Of a DNA stretch of 12,915 nt, positions 1 to 8,601 are shown one piece after another; within the stretch, counting starts at the first letter, position 1; every line of letters starts with the position of its first letter. The notes below the pieces were generated by a model, which was not told where the DNA came from, did not search any database, and worked only from the letters and a program-made list of their open reading frames with translations. Where the stretch lies: contig JACIYD010000010.1 of NCBI GenBank assembly GCA_014360105.1, forward strand, positions 1 through 12,915, in the 5' to 3' direction. A program made the translations under genes and the position numbers. The stretch is from Clostridia bacterium. GTDB taxonomy: Bacteria > Bacillota > DSM-521 > Neomoorellales > SLTJ01.

Positions 1-254
<254 letters not shown>

Positions 255-341
255 CGGGGGCGGAAAGGTCGGCCGGGTGCCTGCCGTCTGCCCCCAGCAG
301 AGGCGAGCGGCGTCGGGAAATGAAGGCATGAAGGCCAACCC

Positions 342-370
342 TTGACAGGGTAGATGGCTCCCTTTATAAT
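342..370 (+). promoter_or_regulatory. Sigma-A promoter of greA-lysS
   Basis: The -35 box TTGACA (342-347) and -10 box TATAAT (365-370) both match the housekeeping consensus exactly and are separated by 17 bp. The start of transcription should lie near 377, giving a leader of under 40 nt before the greA ATG. The Shine-Dalgarno GGAGGAG sits at 404-410. Confidence 0.88.
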
Positions 371-414
371 ACAGCACAAGCCCGCGCGGCGACAAAGGGG
401 AGCGGAGGAGTCAG

Positions 415-891
415 ATGGCGGAGCAGGAGATCATCCTGACCATCCAGGGCCTAAAGAGACTGGAAGAAGAACTGGAGTACTTACGCACCGTGCGTCGGCA
501 GCAGGTGGCGGAACGCATCAGGCAAGCAATTGAGTTCGGCGACATCAGTGAAAATTCGGAGTACGAAGAGGCAAAAAACGAGCAGGCCTTCATTGAGGGG
601 CGAATTATTACCTTGGAGAAAAAGCTGCGCCAGGCCAAATTGCTAGATCAAAGCGAGGTTTCGACCGAAGTGGTCACTCTCGGTTCGTGGGTGCGCCTCC
701 GTGATCTCGTTACCGGAGAAGAGAGCGAGTACGAAATCGTCGGTTCCATGGAGGCCGACCCCAACCATCACCGCATCTCTAACCTTTCCCCGGTAGGCCG
801 GGCGCTTCTAGGTCAGAAGGCGGGGAGCATCGTTGAAGTAAACGCACCGGCGGGCATCCAGCGGTACGAGATTCTCGCGATCCGTGGCTAG
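415..891 (+). CDS. greA: Transcription elongation factor GreA
   Basis: GreA (158 aa, the usual length) enters the secondary channel of RNA polymerase and stimulates cleavage of backtracked transcripts, rescuing stalled elongation complexes. Residues 1-75 form the N-terminal coiled coil. The tip carries [16 protein letters not shown] (42-57), whose acidic residues D43 and E46 match the Mg2+-positioning pair. The C-terminal FKBP-like domain contains the diagnostic [17 protein letters not shown] (121-137) and ends [16 protein letters not shown]. The ATG at 415 follows GGAGGAG at 404-410 and gives a normal N-terminus ([20 protein letters not shown]). The gene is first after a perfect sigma-A promoter, and lysS starts about 74 bp downstream on the same strand with no visible terminator, so the two are probably co-transcribed, as in many Firmicutes. 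Confidence 0.96.
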   Translation: MAEQEIILTIQGLKRLEEELEYLRTVRRQQVAERIRQAIEFGDISENSEYEEAKNEQAFIEGRIITLEKKLRQAKLLDQSEVSTEVVTLGSWVRLRDLVTGEESEYEIVGSMEADPNHHRISNLSPVGRALLGQKAGSIVEVNAPAGIQRYEILAIRG

Positions 892-949
892 ACCGCAAAT
901 GGCTACCAGGAGCCGCGCTCTGCCCGCCGCCGGGCGCGCGCCAGCAGAC

Positions 950-956
950 GGAGGTG
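950..956 (+). promoter_or_regulatory. Shine-Dalgarno that decides the lysS start
   Basis: GGAGGTG is a near-perfect ribosome binding site. The most upstream in-frame start codon, a GTG at 954-956, lies inside this motif and so cannot be served by it. The in-frame TTG at 966-968 lies 9 nt downstream at a normal distance, which makes it the better start. Confidence 0.6.
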
Positions 957-965
957 GCAGGCCGG

Positions 966-2453
966 TTGGAGCAAGAGTCATTGGCCAACGACGAGGCAGC
1001 ATTGAACGAGTTGCTCCGGATGCGTCGGCAGAAGCTGGCGAGCTTAAAGGCCAAGGGAGTCGACCCCTACGGCCATCGTTTTGAACAGACGGCGCTGGCA
1101 AAGGAGATCCGCGAGGAGTTCGACGCTTTTGCCGGGAAAACGGTACGGGTGGCAGGCCGTTTGCTGGCCAAGCGCACGCACGGCAAGGCCACCTTTGCCG
1201 ATCTGCAAGACCGGTCGGGGCAGATTCAGCTCTACGTCCGTTACGACCGGGTAGGCGAGGAAAGCTACGACCTCTTTAAACTGCTGGACATCGGCGACAT
1301 TGTGGGGGTTGAGGGTACCGTTTTCCGCACACGACAGGGCGAAATTACGGTAGAAGCGGCGACGGTGGAGCTCTTATGCAAGTCGTTGCGGCCCCTGCCG
1401 GAGAAGTGGCACGGCCTGCGCGACGTGGAACTGCGTTACCGCCAGCGGTACCTCGACCTAATCATGAATTCCCAGGTACGCGAAACCTTTTACCGCCGTA
1501 CCGGGATTATCCGCGCCCTGCGCGCTTTCCTGGATGCCAGGGGTTTCCTAGAGGTGGAAACGCCGGTCATGGCCCCGGTCGCCGCCGGCGCGGCGGCACG
1601 GCCTTTTGTGACGCATCACCATGCCCTGGACCTTGACCTCTACTTGCGTATTGCCCTGGAGCTGCCGCTTAAACGGCTGCTGGTTGGGGGCCTGGAGCGG
1701 GTATACGAGCTCGGCCGGGTTTTTCGCAATGAAGGCATCTCGACGCGGCATAACCCGGAGTTCACCATGCTGGAGGCTTACCAGGCCTATGCCGACTATG
1801 AGGATATGATGCGGCTCACCGAGGAAATGCTGGTGAGTGTGGCTGAAGAAGTAGTCGGGTGCCGGCAAATCCGCTATCGCGGGCAGGAAATCGATCTCAG
1901 CCCGCCCTGGCCGCGCTTAGGTGTCCTTGAAGCGTTGCGTCGTTTTGCCGGCCTGCCTTGGGAGCAACTGCCGGAGCGGGAAGAGGCCTGGCAGAAGGCA
2001 CGGGAACTGGGGATAACGCTGGAACAAGGCGCCTCCACCGGAAAGATCATCGATGCCCTGTTACAGGCTTTGGTAGAACCCCATTTGCAGCAGCCTACCT
2101 TCCTTGTAGATTACCCCGTGGAGGTCTCGCCCCTGGCAAAACGTAAAACAGACGCACCCGACCTGGTCTATCGCTTTGAATTGTTTATTGCTGGCCGGGA
2201 GTTGGTCAATGCCTTCAGTGAATTAAACGATCCCCTGGACCAGCGAGAGCGCTTTCTCGCGCAGGCACGGGCGCGGGCAGGCGGGGATGAAGAAGCGCAG
2301 ATGTTCGATCACGATTTTCTGGAGGCGCTGGAATATGGCATGCCGCCCGCCGGCGGTATGGGGCTGGGGGTAGACCGCCTGGTGATGCTGTTGACCGATG
2401 CTCCTTCCATCCGCGATGTCATCCTCTTCCCTACTTTGAGGCCTCTGGGTTAG
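966..2453 (+). CDS. lysS: Lysyl-tRNA synthetase, class II
   Basis: LysRS charges tRNA-Lys with lysine. From the TTG at 966 the protein has 495 residues, typical for the class II enzyme; a GTG at 954 would add four residues but sits inside the Shine-Dalgarno. An N-terminal OB-fold anticodon domain (about 58-137, [22 protein letters not shown]) precedes the class II catalytic core. Motif 1 ends at ETPVMAP (198-204), motif 2 is [20 protein letters not shown] (251-270), and motif 3 is [14 protein letters not shown] (464-477). GAAARPF and the histidine cluster (209-219) are also typical. One oddity is [15 protein letters not shown] (228-242), where many homologues read RIAPELYLKRL. The gene follows greA by about 74 bp and probably shares its promoter. 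Confidence 0.96.
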   Translation: MEQESLANDEAALNELLRMRRQKLASLKAKGVDPYGHRFEQTALAKEIREEFDAFAGKTVRVAGRLLAKRTHGKATFADLQDRSGQIQLYVRYDRVGEESYDLFKLLDIGDIVGVEGTVFRTRQGEITVEAATVELLCKSLRPLPEKWHGLRDVELRYRQRYLDLIMNSQVRETFYRRTGIIRALRAFLDARGFLEVETPVMAPVAAGAAARPFVTHHHALDLDLYLRIALELPLKRLLVGGLERVYELGRVFRNEGISTRHNPEFTMLEAYQAYADYEDMMRLTEEMLVSVAEEVVGCRQIRYRGQEIDLSPPWPRLGVLEALRRFAGLPWEQLPEREEAWQKARELGITLEQGASTGKIIDALLQALVEPHLQQPTFLVDYPVEVSPLAKRKTDAPDLVYRFELFIAGRELVNAFSELNDPLDQRERFLAQARARAGGDEEAQMFDHDFLEALEYGMPPAGGMGLGVDRLVMLLTDAPSIRDVILFPTLRPLG

Positions 2454-2543
2454 CAGTAAGGAGAAAGGCGGCTTCTAACCAAGGACAGTACGTTTGGCGG
2501 CGCTTGGGAGGGAAAAATGGCTTCTCAGCAAGCGGAAGGCTGG

Positions 2544-2573
2544 TTGCATTTCCCCACGCCGGGAATTTATAGT
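2544..2573 (+). promoter_or_regulatory. Promoter of the ctsR-mcsA-mcsB-clpC-radA operon
   Basis: TTGCAT (2544-2549) and TATAGT (2568-2573) are separated by 18 bp, giving a predicted start near 2580. Each box differs from consensus at two or fewer positions. The CtsR heptads begin at 2584, right at or just after the start point, so bound CtsR would block initiation or promoter escape. Confidence 0.65.
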
Positions 2574-2583
2574 GAAGGAGAAA

Positions 2584-2618
2584 GGTCAAATCACGTCAAA
2601 AGATTAGTTAAGGTCAAA
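2584..2618 (+). promoter_or_regulatory. CtsR operator (heptad repeats)
   Basis: The CtsR box is a tandem heptad of GGTCAAA type with a 3-bp spacer. Here GGTCAAA (2584-2590) is followed after TCA by CGTCAAA (2594-2600), matching 13 of 14 heptad positions. A third exact GGTCAAA lies at 2612-2618, spaced 18 bp from the second heptad, which is off the 10-bp register of the first pair. It abuts the ctsR Shine-Dalgarno (AAGGTGAG, 2617-2624). The location between promoter and ctsR start indicates autoregulation of the whole operon. Confidence 0.88.
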
Positions 2619-2627
2619 GGTGAGAGT

Positions 2628-3083
2628 ATGCGTACGCTAGCAGACCGGATCGAGGAGTACCTGAAAAAGAGACTGGCAGAAAGCCCGCGCGGGATACTGG
2701 AAGTCCAGCGCCAGGAATTGGCACTGCTTTTCGCCTGTGTTCCCTCGCAGATCAACTACGTTCTGGGTACCCGCTTTACGTTAACCCAGGGTTACCTGGT
2801 AGAAAGTCGCCGCGGCGGCGGAGGGTACGTACGCATCGTTCGCCTACCACTAGATGTACAGCACCTTGCCGCACTTCTGGCGGAAAAGCCCCTTTCCCAA
2901 CAGGCGGCGGAAGGCATTATCGCCCGCCTGGAGGAGGAGGGAATAGTGGGGCGGCGCGAGGCGATGTTGATGCAGGCGGTGCTGGACAGAGAAGTGCTCG
3001 GCGTGGAACTGCCGACCCGGGATTTTCTGCGCGCAAGGCTCCTAAGGGCGATGCTTTTGACCATCCTCCGGGAAGACTTTTAG
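2628..3083 (+). CDS. ctsR: Transcriptional repressor of class III stress genes
   Basis: CtsR (151 aa, normal length) is a dimeric winged-helix repressor of clp genes. The N-terminal half carries the helix-turn-helix (about 21-50, RGILEVQRQELALLF then PSQINYVLGTRF) and the wing RRGGGGYVRI (61-70). In Bacillus the tetraglycine loop acts as a protein thermometer and the adjacent arginine (here R62) is a target of McsB phosphorylation. Both features are conserved here, so heat- and arginine-kinase-controlled release is likely. The C-terminal half (from about 85) is the helical domain recognised by the McsB/ClpC machinery. The ATG at 2628 gives the family-typical N-terminus MRTLADRIEEYL. The frame stays open upstream to an ATG at 2517, but that extension would cover the promoter and operator. 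The stop is followed almost at once by mcsA. Confidence 0.95.
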   Translation: MRTLADRIEEYLKKRLAESPRGILEVQRQELALLFACVPSQINYVLGTRFTLTQGYLVESRRGGGGYVRIVRLPLDVQHLAALLAEKPLSQQAAEGIIARLEEEGIVGRREAMLMQAVLDREVLGVELPTRDFLRARLLRAMLLTILREDF

Positions 3084-3084
3084 T

Positions 3085-3092
3085 GGGGGTGA
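3085..3092 (+). promoter_or_regulatory. Shine-Dalgarno that decides the mcsA start
   Basis: GGGGGTGA lies 5 nt before the TTG at 3098. Two earlier in-frame GTG codons (3083 and 3089) are before or inside this motif, so they are poor starts. The TTG start also yields MLCEECG, the expected N-terminus of the family. Confidence 0.6.
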
Positions 3093-3097
3093 GCGGC

Positions 3098-3631
3098 TTG
3101 TTGTGCGAGGAATGCGGGCAGCGACCGGCAAGCGTCCACATCACCAAGATCGTGAACAACCAGAAGAACGAGTATCACCTTTGCGAGGAATGTGCGCGCG
3201 CCCACCAGGAAGGGTGGCATTTCCCCGGTTTTGGGGCCGAGCCGGATTTTTCGCTGCATAAGTTCCTGGCCGGCCTGTTGGCCCATGAACCTAACTGGCC
3301 GGTGGGCTCTGGCCTCGTGGCGGAAAGGGAGCTGCGGTGCCGCCGTTGCGGTCTTTCTTACGAGCAGTTTCGGGAAACGGGGCGGCTTGGCTGTGACGAA
3401 TGTTACGTCTCTTTTGCCGAGCCGTTGTTGCCCCTGTTACGGCGCCTGCATGGCTCGGTACAGCATGTAGGCAAGGCGCCCAAACGGGGCGCCGGCCGGC
3501 TGCGGCTGCAGCAGGACATCGAAAGGTTGCGCCGTGAGCTGCAAGAGCTGGTGGCACAAGAACAGTTCGAGAAGGCCGCTCAGGTACGTGACCGCATCCG
3601 GGAGCTGGAAAGACAGGCGGCCGAAGGCTAG
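3098..3631 (+). CDS. mcsA: Zinc-finger activator of McsB, protein-arginine kinase activator
   Basis: McsA (177 aa) is the zinc-binding partner that activates the McsB arginine kinase and helps inactivate and degrade CtsR. Four CxxC pairs are present: C3/C6, C29/C32, C81/C84 and C99/C102, forming two zinc fingers. A C-terminal UVR domain (about 136-170, with QEQFEKAAQVRDRIRELE) is the helical hairpin also found in UvrB and in ClpC, used for protein contacts. The TTG at 3098 was chosen because it follows GGGGGTGA by 5 nt and gives MLCEECGQRP; the frame also has GTG codons at 3083 and 3089, the first overlapping the ctsR stop by one base. Either way, ctsR and mcsA are translationally close. mcsB follows after about 41 bp. 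Confidence 0.93.
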   Translation: MLCEECGQRPASVHITKIVNNQKNEYHLCEECARAHQEGWHFPGFGAEPDFSLHKFLAGLLAHEPNWPVGSGLVAERELRCRRCGLSYEQFRETGRLGCDECYVSFAEPLLPLLRRLHGSVQHVGKAPKRGAGRLRLQQDIERLRRELQELVAQEQFEKAAQVRDRIRELERQAAEG

Positions 3632-3672
3632 CAGGTGGCCAAAGCAAGAAGGTTGAGAAGGAAGGGTTCGGG

Positions 3673-4725
3673 ATGCGGAACTTTGTGGGCGTTCCCAGCA
3701 AGTGGATGGAAGGATCGGGGCCCTACGCCGACATTGTACTGACCAGCCGGATCAGACTGGCACGCAACTTGCGCGGCATCCCCTTCCCGTCCCTGATGGG
3801 CAAACGCGAGGCGCAGGAAGTGGTGAACCGGGTTAGCGCGGCCTGTGCGGCAGCCGATGTTCAGGGGGTGGCCGGCAGACTCGAGGTCATCCGGCTGGGG
3901 GAACTCTCGCCGCTGGAGCGACAGATTCTGGTGGAAAAGCACCTCATCAGCCCCGAACACGCGGCCACAGACGGCCAAAGGGCGGTCGTGCTTAACCCCG
4001 AAGAATCGGTCAGCATCATGATTAACGAAGAAGACCATTTGCGTTTACAGGTTCTCTTGCCGGCGCTGCAGTTACACGAAAGCTGGCGGCTGGCAACCAC
4101 CCTGGACGATGTCCTGGAGGCCCATCTCGATTTTGCCTTTGACGAAGAGAGGGGTTATCTCACCGCCTGCCCAACAAATGTGGGAACGGGTTTACGTGCT
4201 TCGGTGATGCTTCACCTGCCGGGGCTGGTCATCAGTAAGCAGGCGAGGAGGGTGCTTACGGCCCTTTCCCATGTGAGCCTGGCGGTGCGGGGTATGTACG
4301 GCGAGGGCACAGAAGCAGCCGGCAATCTTTTCCAGATCTCCAACCAGGTGACTCTGGGGCGAAGCGAGGAAGAGATGCTGGCCAACCTGGTCGCCGTGAC
4401 CAAGCAGTTGATCGAGCAGGAACGGGCGGCGCGGGAGATGCTCCTGCGGGAGGCCGGGGCGCAACTGGAAGACCGGATCGGGCGCTCCTTCGGCATCCTC
4501 AGCCATGCGCGGGTGATCAGCTCTCAGGAGGCCTTGCGCCTCCTCTCCGACGTCCGCCTGGGGCTGGACCTGCGCCTTTTGAAGGGGGTAGACCCGCGGG
4601 TGATCAACGAGCTGATGGTCGGGATTCAGCCGAGCTACCTCCAAGGTTTGGCCGGTCGGGAAATGGGGCCACAGGAACGCGACCGGGAGCGGGCCGCCCT
4701 GATCCGCCGCCGGTTAAAGGTTTAA
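3673..4725 (+). CDS. mcsB: Protein-arginine kinase
   Basis: McsB (350 aa) phosphorylates arginine side chains, marking CtsR and damaged proteins for ClpC/ClpP. It has the phosphagen-kinase fold. The nucleotide-binding stretch TSRIRLARNLRG is at 24-35, the acidic pair E120/D121 lies in IMINEEDHLRLQ, and the catalytic cysteine C166 lies in LTACPTNVGTGLRAS (163-177), all as in active homologues. The C-terminal RDRERA (336-341) fits the RDxxRA motif described as an allosteric phospho-arginine pocket in McsB. The ATG at 3673 follows GGAAGGG (3660-3666) with normal spacing, and its N-terminus ends just before the ATP-site strand, as expected. The gene lies between its activator mcsA and its client unfoldase clpC (26 bp to the clpC ATG), within the CtsR-controlled operon. 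Confidence 0.96.
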   Translation: MRNFVGVPSKWMEGSGPYADIVLTSRIRLARNLRGIPFPSLMGKREAQEVVNRVSAACAAADVQGVAGRLEVIRLGELSPLERQILVEKHLISPEHAATDGQRAVVLNPEESVSIMINEEDHLRLQVLLPALQLHESWRLATTLDDVLEAHLDFAFDEERGYLTACPTNVGTGLRASVMLHLPGLVISKQARRVLTALSHVSLAVRGMYGEGTEAAGNLFQISNQVTLGRSEEEMLANLVAVTKQLIEQERAAREMLLREAGAQLEDRIGRSFGILSHARVISSQEALRLLSDVRLGLDLRLLKGVDPRVINELMVGIQPSYLQGLAGREMGPQERDRERAALIRRRLKV

Positions 4726-4751
4726 CTTCTTAAAAAATGGGGTGAGTGAGC

Positions 4752-7232
4752 ATGCCAGGAAGGTTTACCGAACGGGCGCAAAGAGTGTTGCGCCTTGCCG
4801 AAGAAGAAGCGCGAAACCTCGGCCATGTGGCCGTAGGTACGGAGCACCTGCTCCTGGGCCTGGTGCGGGAAGGAGAAGGCATTGCCGCCAGGGCCCTGCA
4901 AAATCTCGGTGTGGATTTGGAACGTGTGCGCCGAGAGGTAACCAAGTTGGTCGGCAGGACCGCCGGTCCGAGCCCGACGCAGGTGAGCCTGACGCCGCGG
5001 GCAAAGAAGGTACTGGAACTGGCCAACGATGAGGCGCGACGCCAAGGAGTGAATTACGTCGGCACGGAACACATTCTTCTCGGGCTCATCCGGGAGGGCG
5101 AGGGAATTGCCGCCCACGTGCTGGCGAACCTGGGGGTGAGCGCAGATAAAGTGCGGCAGCAGGTCGCCGTCTTGCTGGGCGGCGGCGCGATGGGCCCCTT
5201 TACCTGGGTCTTGGGCGGACTTGGCGGACACCCGGCCTGGGGCCAGGCCATGGGTGGCATGGCGCGCAATCCGGCGGGCGCCAGGGAAACGACGGCATTG
5301 GACGAGTTCAGTACCGATCTTACCCAGCTTGCCCGGGAAGACAAACTGGACCCGGTTGTCGGCCGAGAGAAAGAGATTGAACGGGTAATCCAGGTCTTGA
5401 GTCGCCGTACCAAGAACAACCCGGTACTCATCGGCGAGCCCGGTGTAGGGAAGACGGCCATTGCCGAGGGTCTGGCGCAGCGCATCGTCGCCGGCAAGGT
5501 ACCGGAGACCTTGCGGAACAAACGGGTCATTGCCCTCGATCTCTCGGGCATCGTCGCCGGCACGAAATACCGCGGTGAATTCGAGGAACGTTTCAAGAAG
5601 GTATTGAACGAGATTCGCCAATCGGGGAACGTCATCGTGTTCATCGACGAGCTCCACACGCTGGTGGGCGCAGGGGCGGCCGAAGGGGCGATCGACGCGG
5701 CCAATATCATCAAGCCGGCCCTGGCACGGGGGGAGCTCCAGTGCATTGGGGCGACGACGCTCGATGAATACCGCAAGCACATTGAGAAAGATGCCGCTCT
5801 GGAACGGCGCTTCCAGCCGATCATGGTGGGCGAACCGACTGTAGAAGAAACAATTGCCATCCTCCGGGGGCTGCGCGATAAGTATGAGGCGCACCACGGT
5901 GTGAAAATTACCGACGCCGCGCTGGAGGCCGCGGCCAGGCTATCTGCACGCTATATCAGCGACCGCTTTCTCCCGGACAAGGCCATCGACCTGGTGGATG
6001 AGGCCGCCTCACGGGTAAGATTGCGCGCCTTTACCGCGCCGCCGAACCTGAAGGACCTGGAACGCCGCATCGAGGAGCTGGCGAAGGAGAAGGAAGAGGC
6101 GGTACACAACCAGGAGTTCGAAAAGGCGGCGCGCCTGCGCGACGAGGAGCACAAACTGCGCGAGGAGTTGGCCGCGCGCCAGCGGGAATGGCAAAAGGAA
6201 AAGGGCCTGGAACACCAGGTGGTGAACCAGGAGGACATCGCCCAGATCGTGGCCAGTTGGACCGGTATTCCCGTCAGCCAGTTGGCGGAAGAGGAGACGG
6301 CCCGGTTGTTGCGGTTGGAGGAAGTGCTGCACCAGCGGGTTATCGGCCAGGACGAGGCGGTACGGGCGGTGGCCCGGGCCATCAGGAGGGCGCGGGCCGG
6401 GCTGAAAGATCCCAAACGGCCCATCGGTTCTTTCATTTTCCTTGGCCCGACCGGCGTGGGAAAGACGGAACTGGCGCGTGCTCTGGCCGAGGCGCTCTTC
6501 GGGGCGGAGGAAGCGATGATCCGGCTCGACATGTCCGAGTACATGGAGAAGCATACTGTTTCGCGCCTCATCGGTGCGCCGCCGGGCTATGTGGGTTACG
6601 AAGAAGCGGGTCAACTCACCGAGGCGGTCCGGCGCCGGCCTTACTCGGTGGTTCTCTTTGACGAAGTGGAGAAAGCGCATCCGGAGGTCTTTAACGTTCT
6701 GCTCCAGGTGTTAGAAGACGGCCGCCTCACCGACGGCAAGGGGCGCACGGTCGACTTCCGGAACACGGTGATCATCATGACCTCGAATGTGGGTGTGAGC
6801 CTGCTCCGGCGGGAGGGCCGCATGGGCTTCCGTCAGGAAAGCGCGGAAGATAGCTATCAGGCGATGAAAGAGCGCATCATGGACGAGCTCAAACGCACCT
6901 TCCGTCCGGAGTTCTTAAACCGCCTGGACGAGATCATCGTCTTCCACCAGCTCAGCCGCGAGGACCTGATGCGCATTGTCGACTTGATGCTCGCCACCTT
7001 TAACCGGCGCCTTGAGGAACACGGGCTGAAGGTGGAGGTGGCGCCGGAGGCAAAGAAAGTCCTGGCGGAACGGGGCTTCGATGAGGTTTACGGTGCCCGA
7101 CCATTGCGCCGTGCCATCCAGCAGATGCTGGAGGACCCCCTTTCGGAGGGGTTGCTCGAAGGCCGTTTTGCCAAAGGCGACACGATAAGGGTCACCGCAA
7201 GGGATGGGGAACTGATACTCGAGAAGAAGTAA
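4752..7232 (+). CDS. clpC: AAA+ unfoldase ClpC
   Basis: ClpC (826 aa) unfolds substrates, including arginine-phosphorylated proteins, and feeds them into ClpP. Two Clp_N repeats (about 1-68 and 79-144, both with [14 protein letters not shown] motifs) are followed by the D1 ring (Walker A GEPGVGKT 228-235, Walker B VIVFIDE 294-300). A middle/UVR domain follows (about 434-472, [15 protein letters not shown]), then the D2 ring (Walker A GPTGVGKT 565-572, Walker B VVLFDEVE 633-640). A hydrophobic MGF tripeptide at 691-693 corresponds to the ClpP-docking loop. Residues 143-178 form a Gly/Met-rich linker (GGGAMGPF to GGMARNPAG) that looks longer than in Bacillus. The ATG at 4752 follows GGGGTGA at 4739-4745; the in-frame GTG at 4746 is too close to that site. 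No clpP is in the window. Confidence 0.97.
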   Translation: MPGRFTERAQRVLRLAEEEARNLGHVAVGTEHLLLGLVREGEGIAARALQNLGVDLERVRREVTKLVGRTAGPSPTQVSLTPRAKKVLELANDEARRQGVNYVGTEHILLGLIREGEGIAAHVLANLGVSADKVRQQVAVLLGGGAMGPFTWVLGGLGGHPAWGQAMGGMARNPAGARETTALDEFSTDLTQLAREDKLDPVVGREKEIERVIQVLSRRTKNNPVLIGEPGVGKTAIAEGLAQRIVAGKVPETLRNKRVIALDLSGIVAGTKYRGEFEERFKKVLNEIRQSGNVIVFIDELHTLVGAGAAEGAIDAANIIKPALARGELQCIGATTLDEYRKHIEKDAALERRFQPIMVGEPTVEETIAILRGLRDKYEAHHGVKITDAALEAAARLSARYISDRFLPDKAIDLVDEAASRVRLRAFTAPPNLKDLERRIEELAKEKEEAVHNQEFEKAARLRDEEHKLREELAARQREWQKEKGLEHQVVNQEDIAQIVASWTGIPVSQLAEEETARLLRLEEVLHQRVIGQDEAVRAVARAIRRARAGLKDPKRPIGSFIFLGPTGVGKTELARALAEALFGAEEAMIRLDMSEYMEKHTVSRLIGAPPGYVGYEEAGQLTEAVRRRPYSVVLFDEVEKAHPEVFNVLLQVLEDGRLTDGKGRTVDFRNTVIIMTSNVGVSLLRREGRMGFRQESAEDSYQAMKERIMDELKRTFRPEFLNRLDEIIVFHQLSREDLMRIVDLMLATFNRRLEEHGLKVEVAPEAKKVLAERGFDEVYGARPLRRAIQQMLEDPLSEGLLEGRFAKGDTIRVTARDGELILEKK

Positions 7233-7257
7233 ACGGGAAACCGGGGGCAGGTATGGC

Positions 7258-8601
7258 GTGGGCAAGTTCGTCTGTCAGGAGTGCGGTTACTCCTCCTTGA
7301 AATGGCTAGGGCGTTGTCCGGCCTGTGGCCAGTGGGGCGCGCTGGTCGAAGAAAGGGGTGGCGGGTGGTTGCCGCACCGCCAACCGGTTGTCGGTGGCAA
7401 CCCGCCGCAACCCCTGGCCGCGGTGAAGGCCGTGCCTGGCACGCTTTCGGCAACGGGGAGCGGTGAGCTCGACCGGGTGCTGGGCGGCGGTTTGGTTGCC
7501 GGTTCCCTGGTCCTTTTCGGGGGTGAGCCGGGTATCGGCAAATCCACCTTACTCTTACAGACTGCGGGGGCCCTGGCACGGCAGGGCCCCGTACTTTACG
7601 TCTCCGCGGAGGAATCGCTGGGCCAGCTAAGCTTGCGCGCCACACGCCTGGGAGTAACCGACCCGGGTCTTTACGTCGTAGCTGAAGCCAATGTCGAAGT
7701 GATCCGGGAACAGGTCCTGGGACTTGCACCGCAAACCGTCATCATCGATTCCATCCAGACGGTCTATCTGCCGGAACTGGCTTCGGCTCCAGGCAGCCTT
7801 GGTCAGGTGCGCGAATGTGCCGCGGAGTTCTTTCGTTTGGCCAAGGACAAACAAATAACCTTTCTTCTGGTGGGCCATGTAACCAAGGAAGGATTTCTGG
7901 CCGGGCCTAAGGCATTGGAGCATTTGGTGGACGTGGTACTGTATCTTGAGGGCGAGAGGTTCTCCAACCTGCGCGTCTTGCGCGCGGTGAAAAACCGTTT
8001 TGGCTCCACCAGCGAAATCGGGGTCTTCCAGATGGCCGAGGCGGGGCTGGTGGAAGTAGCCAACCCCTCGGCGTTATTTCTTGCCGCCCGCCGTGGTGCG
8101 TGCAGCGGCTCGGTGGTGCTCGCGGGCCTGGAGGGCACTCGCCCGGTCTTGCTGGAGGTACAGGCACTGGTGGCACCTACGGCCTTTGGCCACCCCCGGC
8201 GACTCAGCACCGGCCTGGACCTGCAGCGGGTACTCCTGCTGCTTGCCGTACTGGAGAAACGTTGCGGTCTGGCGCTGGGCAATCAGGATGTTTACCTGAA
8301 CCTCGCGGGCGGCTTACGCCTGGAGGAGCCGGCGGTGGATCTGGCGGTATGCTTGGCCGTAGCCTCGAGTTTGCTGGAACAGCCTTTGCCTGAAGACCTT
8401 GCCGTGGCGGGAGAGGTGGGCCTTACCGGCGAGTTGCGGCGTATCCCCCAGGCGGAACGGCGCATCCGCGAGGCGGCCCGTCTTGGATTTCGCAAGTTTC
8501 TGCTACCCGCGGCCAATCTCGGTGATCTTCCCGCACCCTTGCCGGAGGTGGTCGGTGCGGGCGATCTACGGGCCGCTTTCCGGCTCGCCGGTCTTAGGTA
8601 A
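7258..8601 (+). CDS. radA: DNA repair protein RadA (Sms)
   Basis: RadA (447 aa) is a RecA-like branch-migration helicase that processes recombination intermediates. An N-terminal C4 zinc finger (C6, C9, C20, C23) is followed by the RecA core with Walker A GGEPGIGKST (88-97), the RadA-specific KNRFG motif (245-249), and a C-terminal Lon-like P domain (about 285-447) with GHPRRLSTGLDLQRV and GNQDVYLNLAGGL. The GTG at 7258 gives MGKFVCQECGYSS, the standard family N-terminus, and follows GGGGGCAGG (7243-7251). An ATG at 7253 is in another frame. The gene starts 25 bp after clpC, so it is the last gene of the stress operon. Its 3' end overlaps a convergent minus-strand gene by 8 bp, and disA, a common next gene, is missing. 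Confidence 0.96.
   Translation: MGKFVCQECGYSSLKWLGRCPACGQWGALVEERGGGWLPHRQPVVGGNPPQPLAAVKAVPGTLSATGSGELDRVLGGGLVAGSLVLFGGEPGIGKSTLLLQTAGALARQGPVLYVSAEESLGQLSLRATRLGVTDPGLYVVAEANVEVIREQVLGLAPQTVIIDSIQTVYLPELASAPGSLGQVRECAAEFFRLAKDKQITFLLVGHVTKEGFLAGPKALEHLVDVVLYLEGERFSNLRVLRAVKNRFGSTSEIGVFQMAEAGLVEVANPSALFLAARRGACSGSVVLAGLEGTRPVLLEVQALVAPTAFGHPRRLSTGLDLQRVLLLLAVLEKRCGLALGNQDVYLNLAGGLRLEEPAVDLAVCLAVASSLLEQPLPEDLAVAGEVGLTGELRRIPQAERRIREAARLGFRKFLLPAANLGDLPAPLPEVVGAGDLRAAFRLAGLR

Noticed and set aside
256..295. GGGGGC/GCCCCC inverted repeat after the first gene as a terminator
   Set aside because: The arms are 28 nt apart and no T-run follows, so it does not look like an intrinsic terminator.
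4722..5897. 391-residue frame antisense to clpC
   Set aside because: It lies wholly opposite a certain gene and mirrors its codon pattern; no start signal or recognisable motif.
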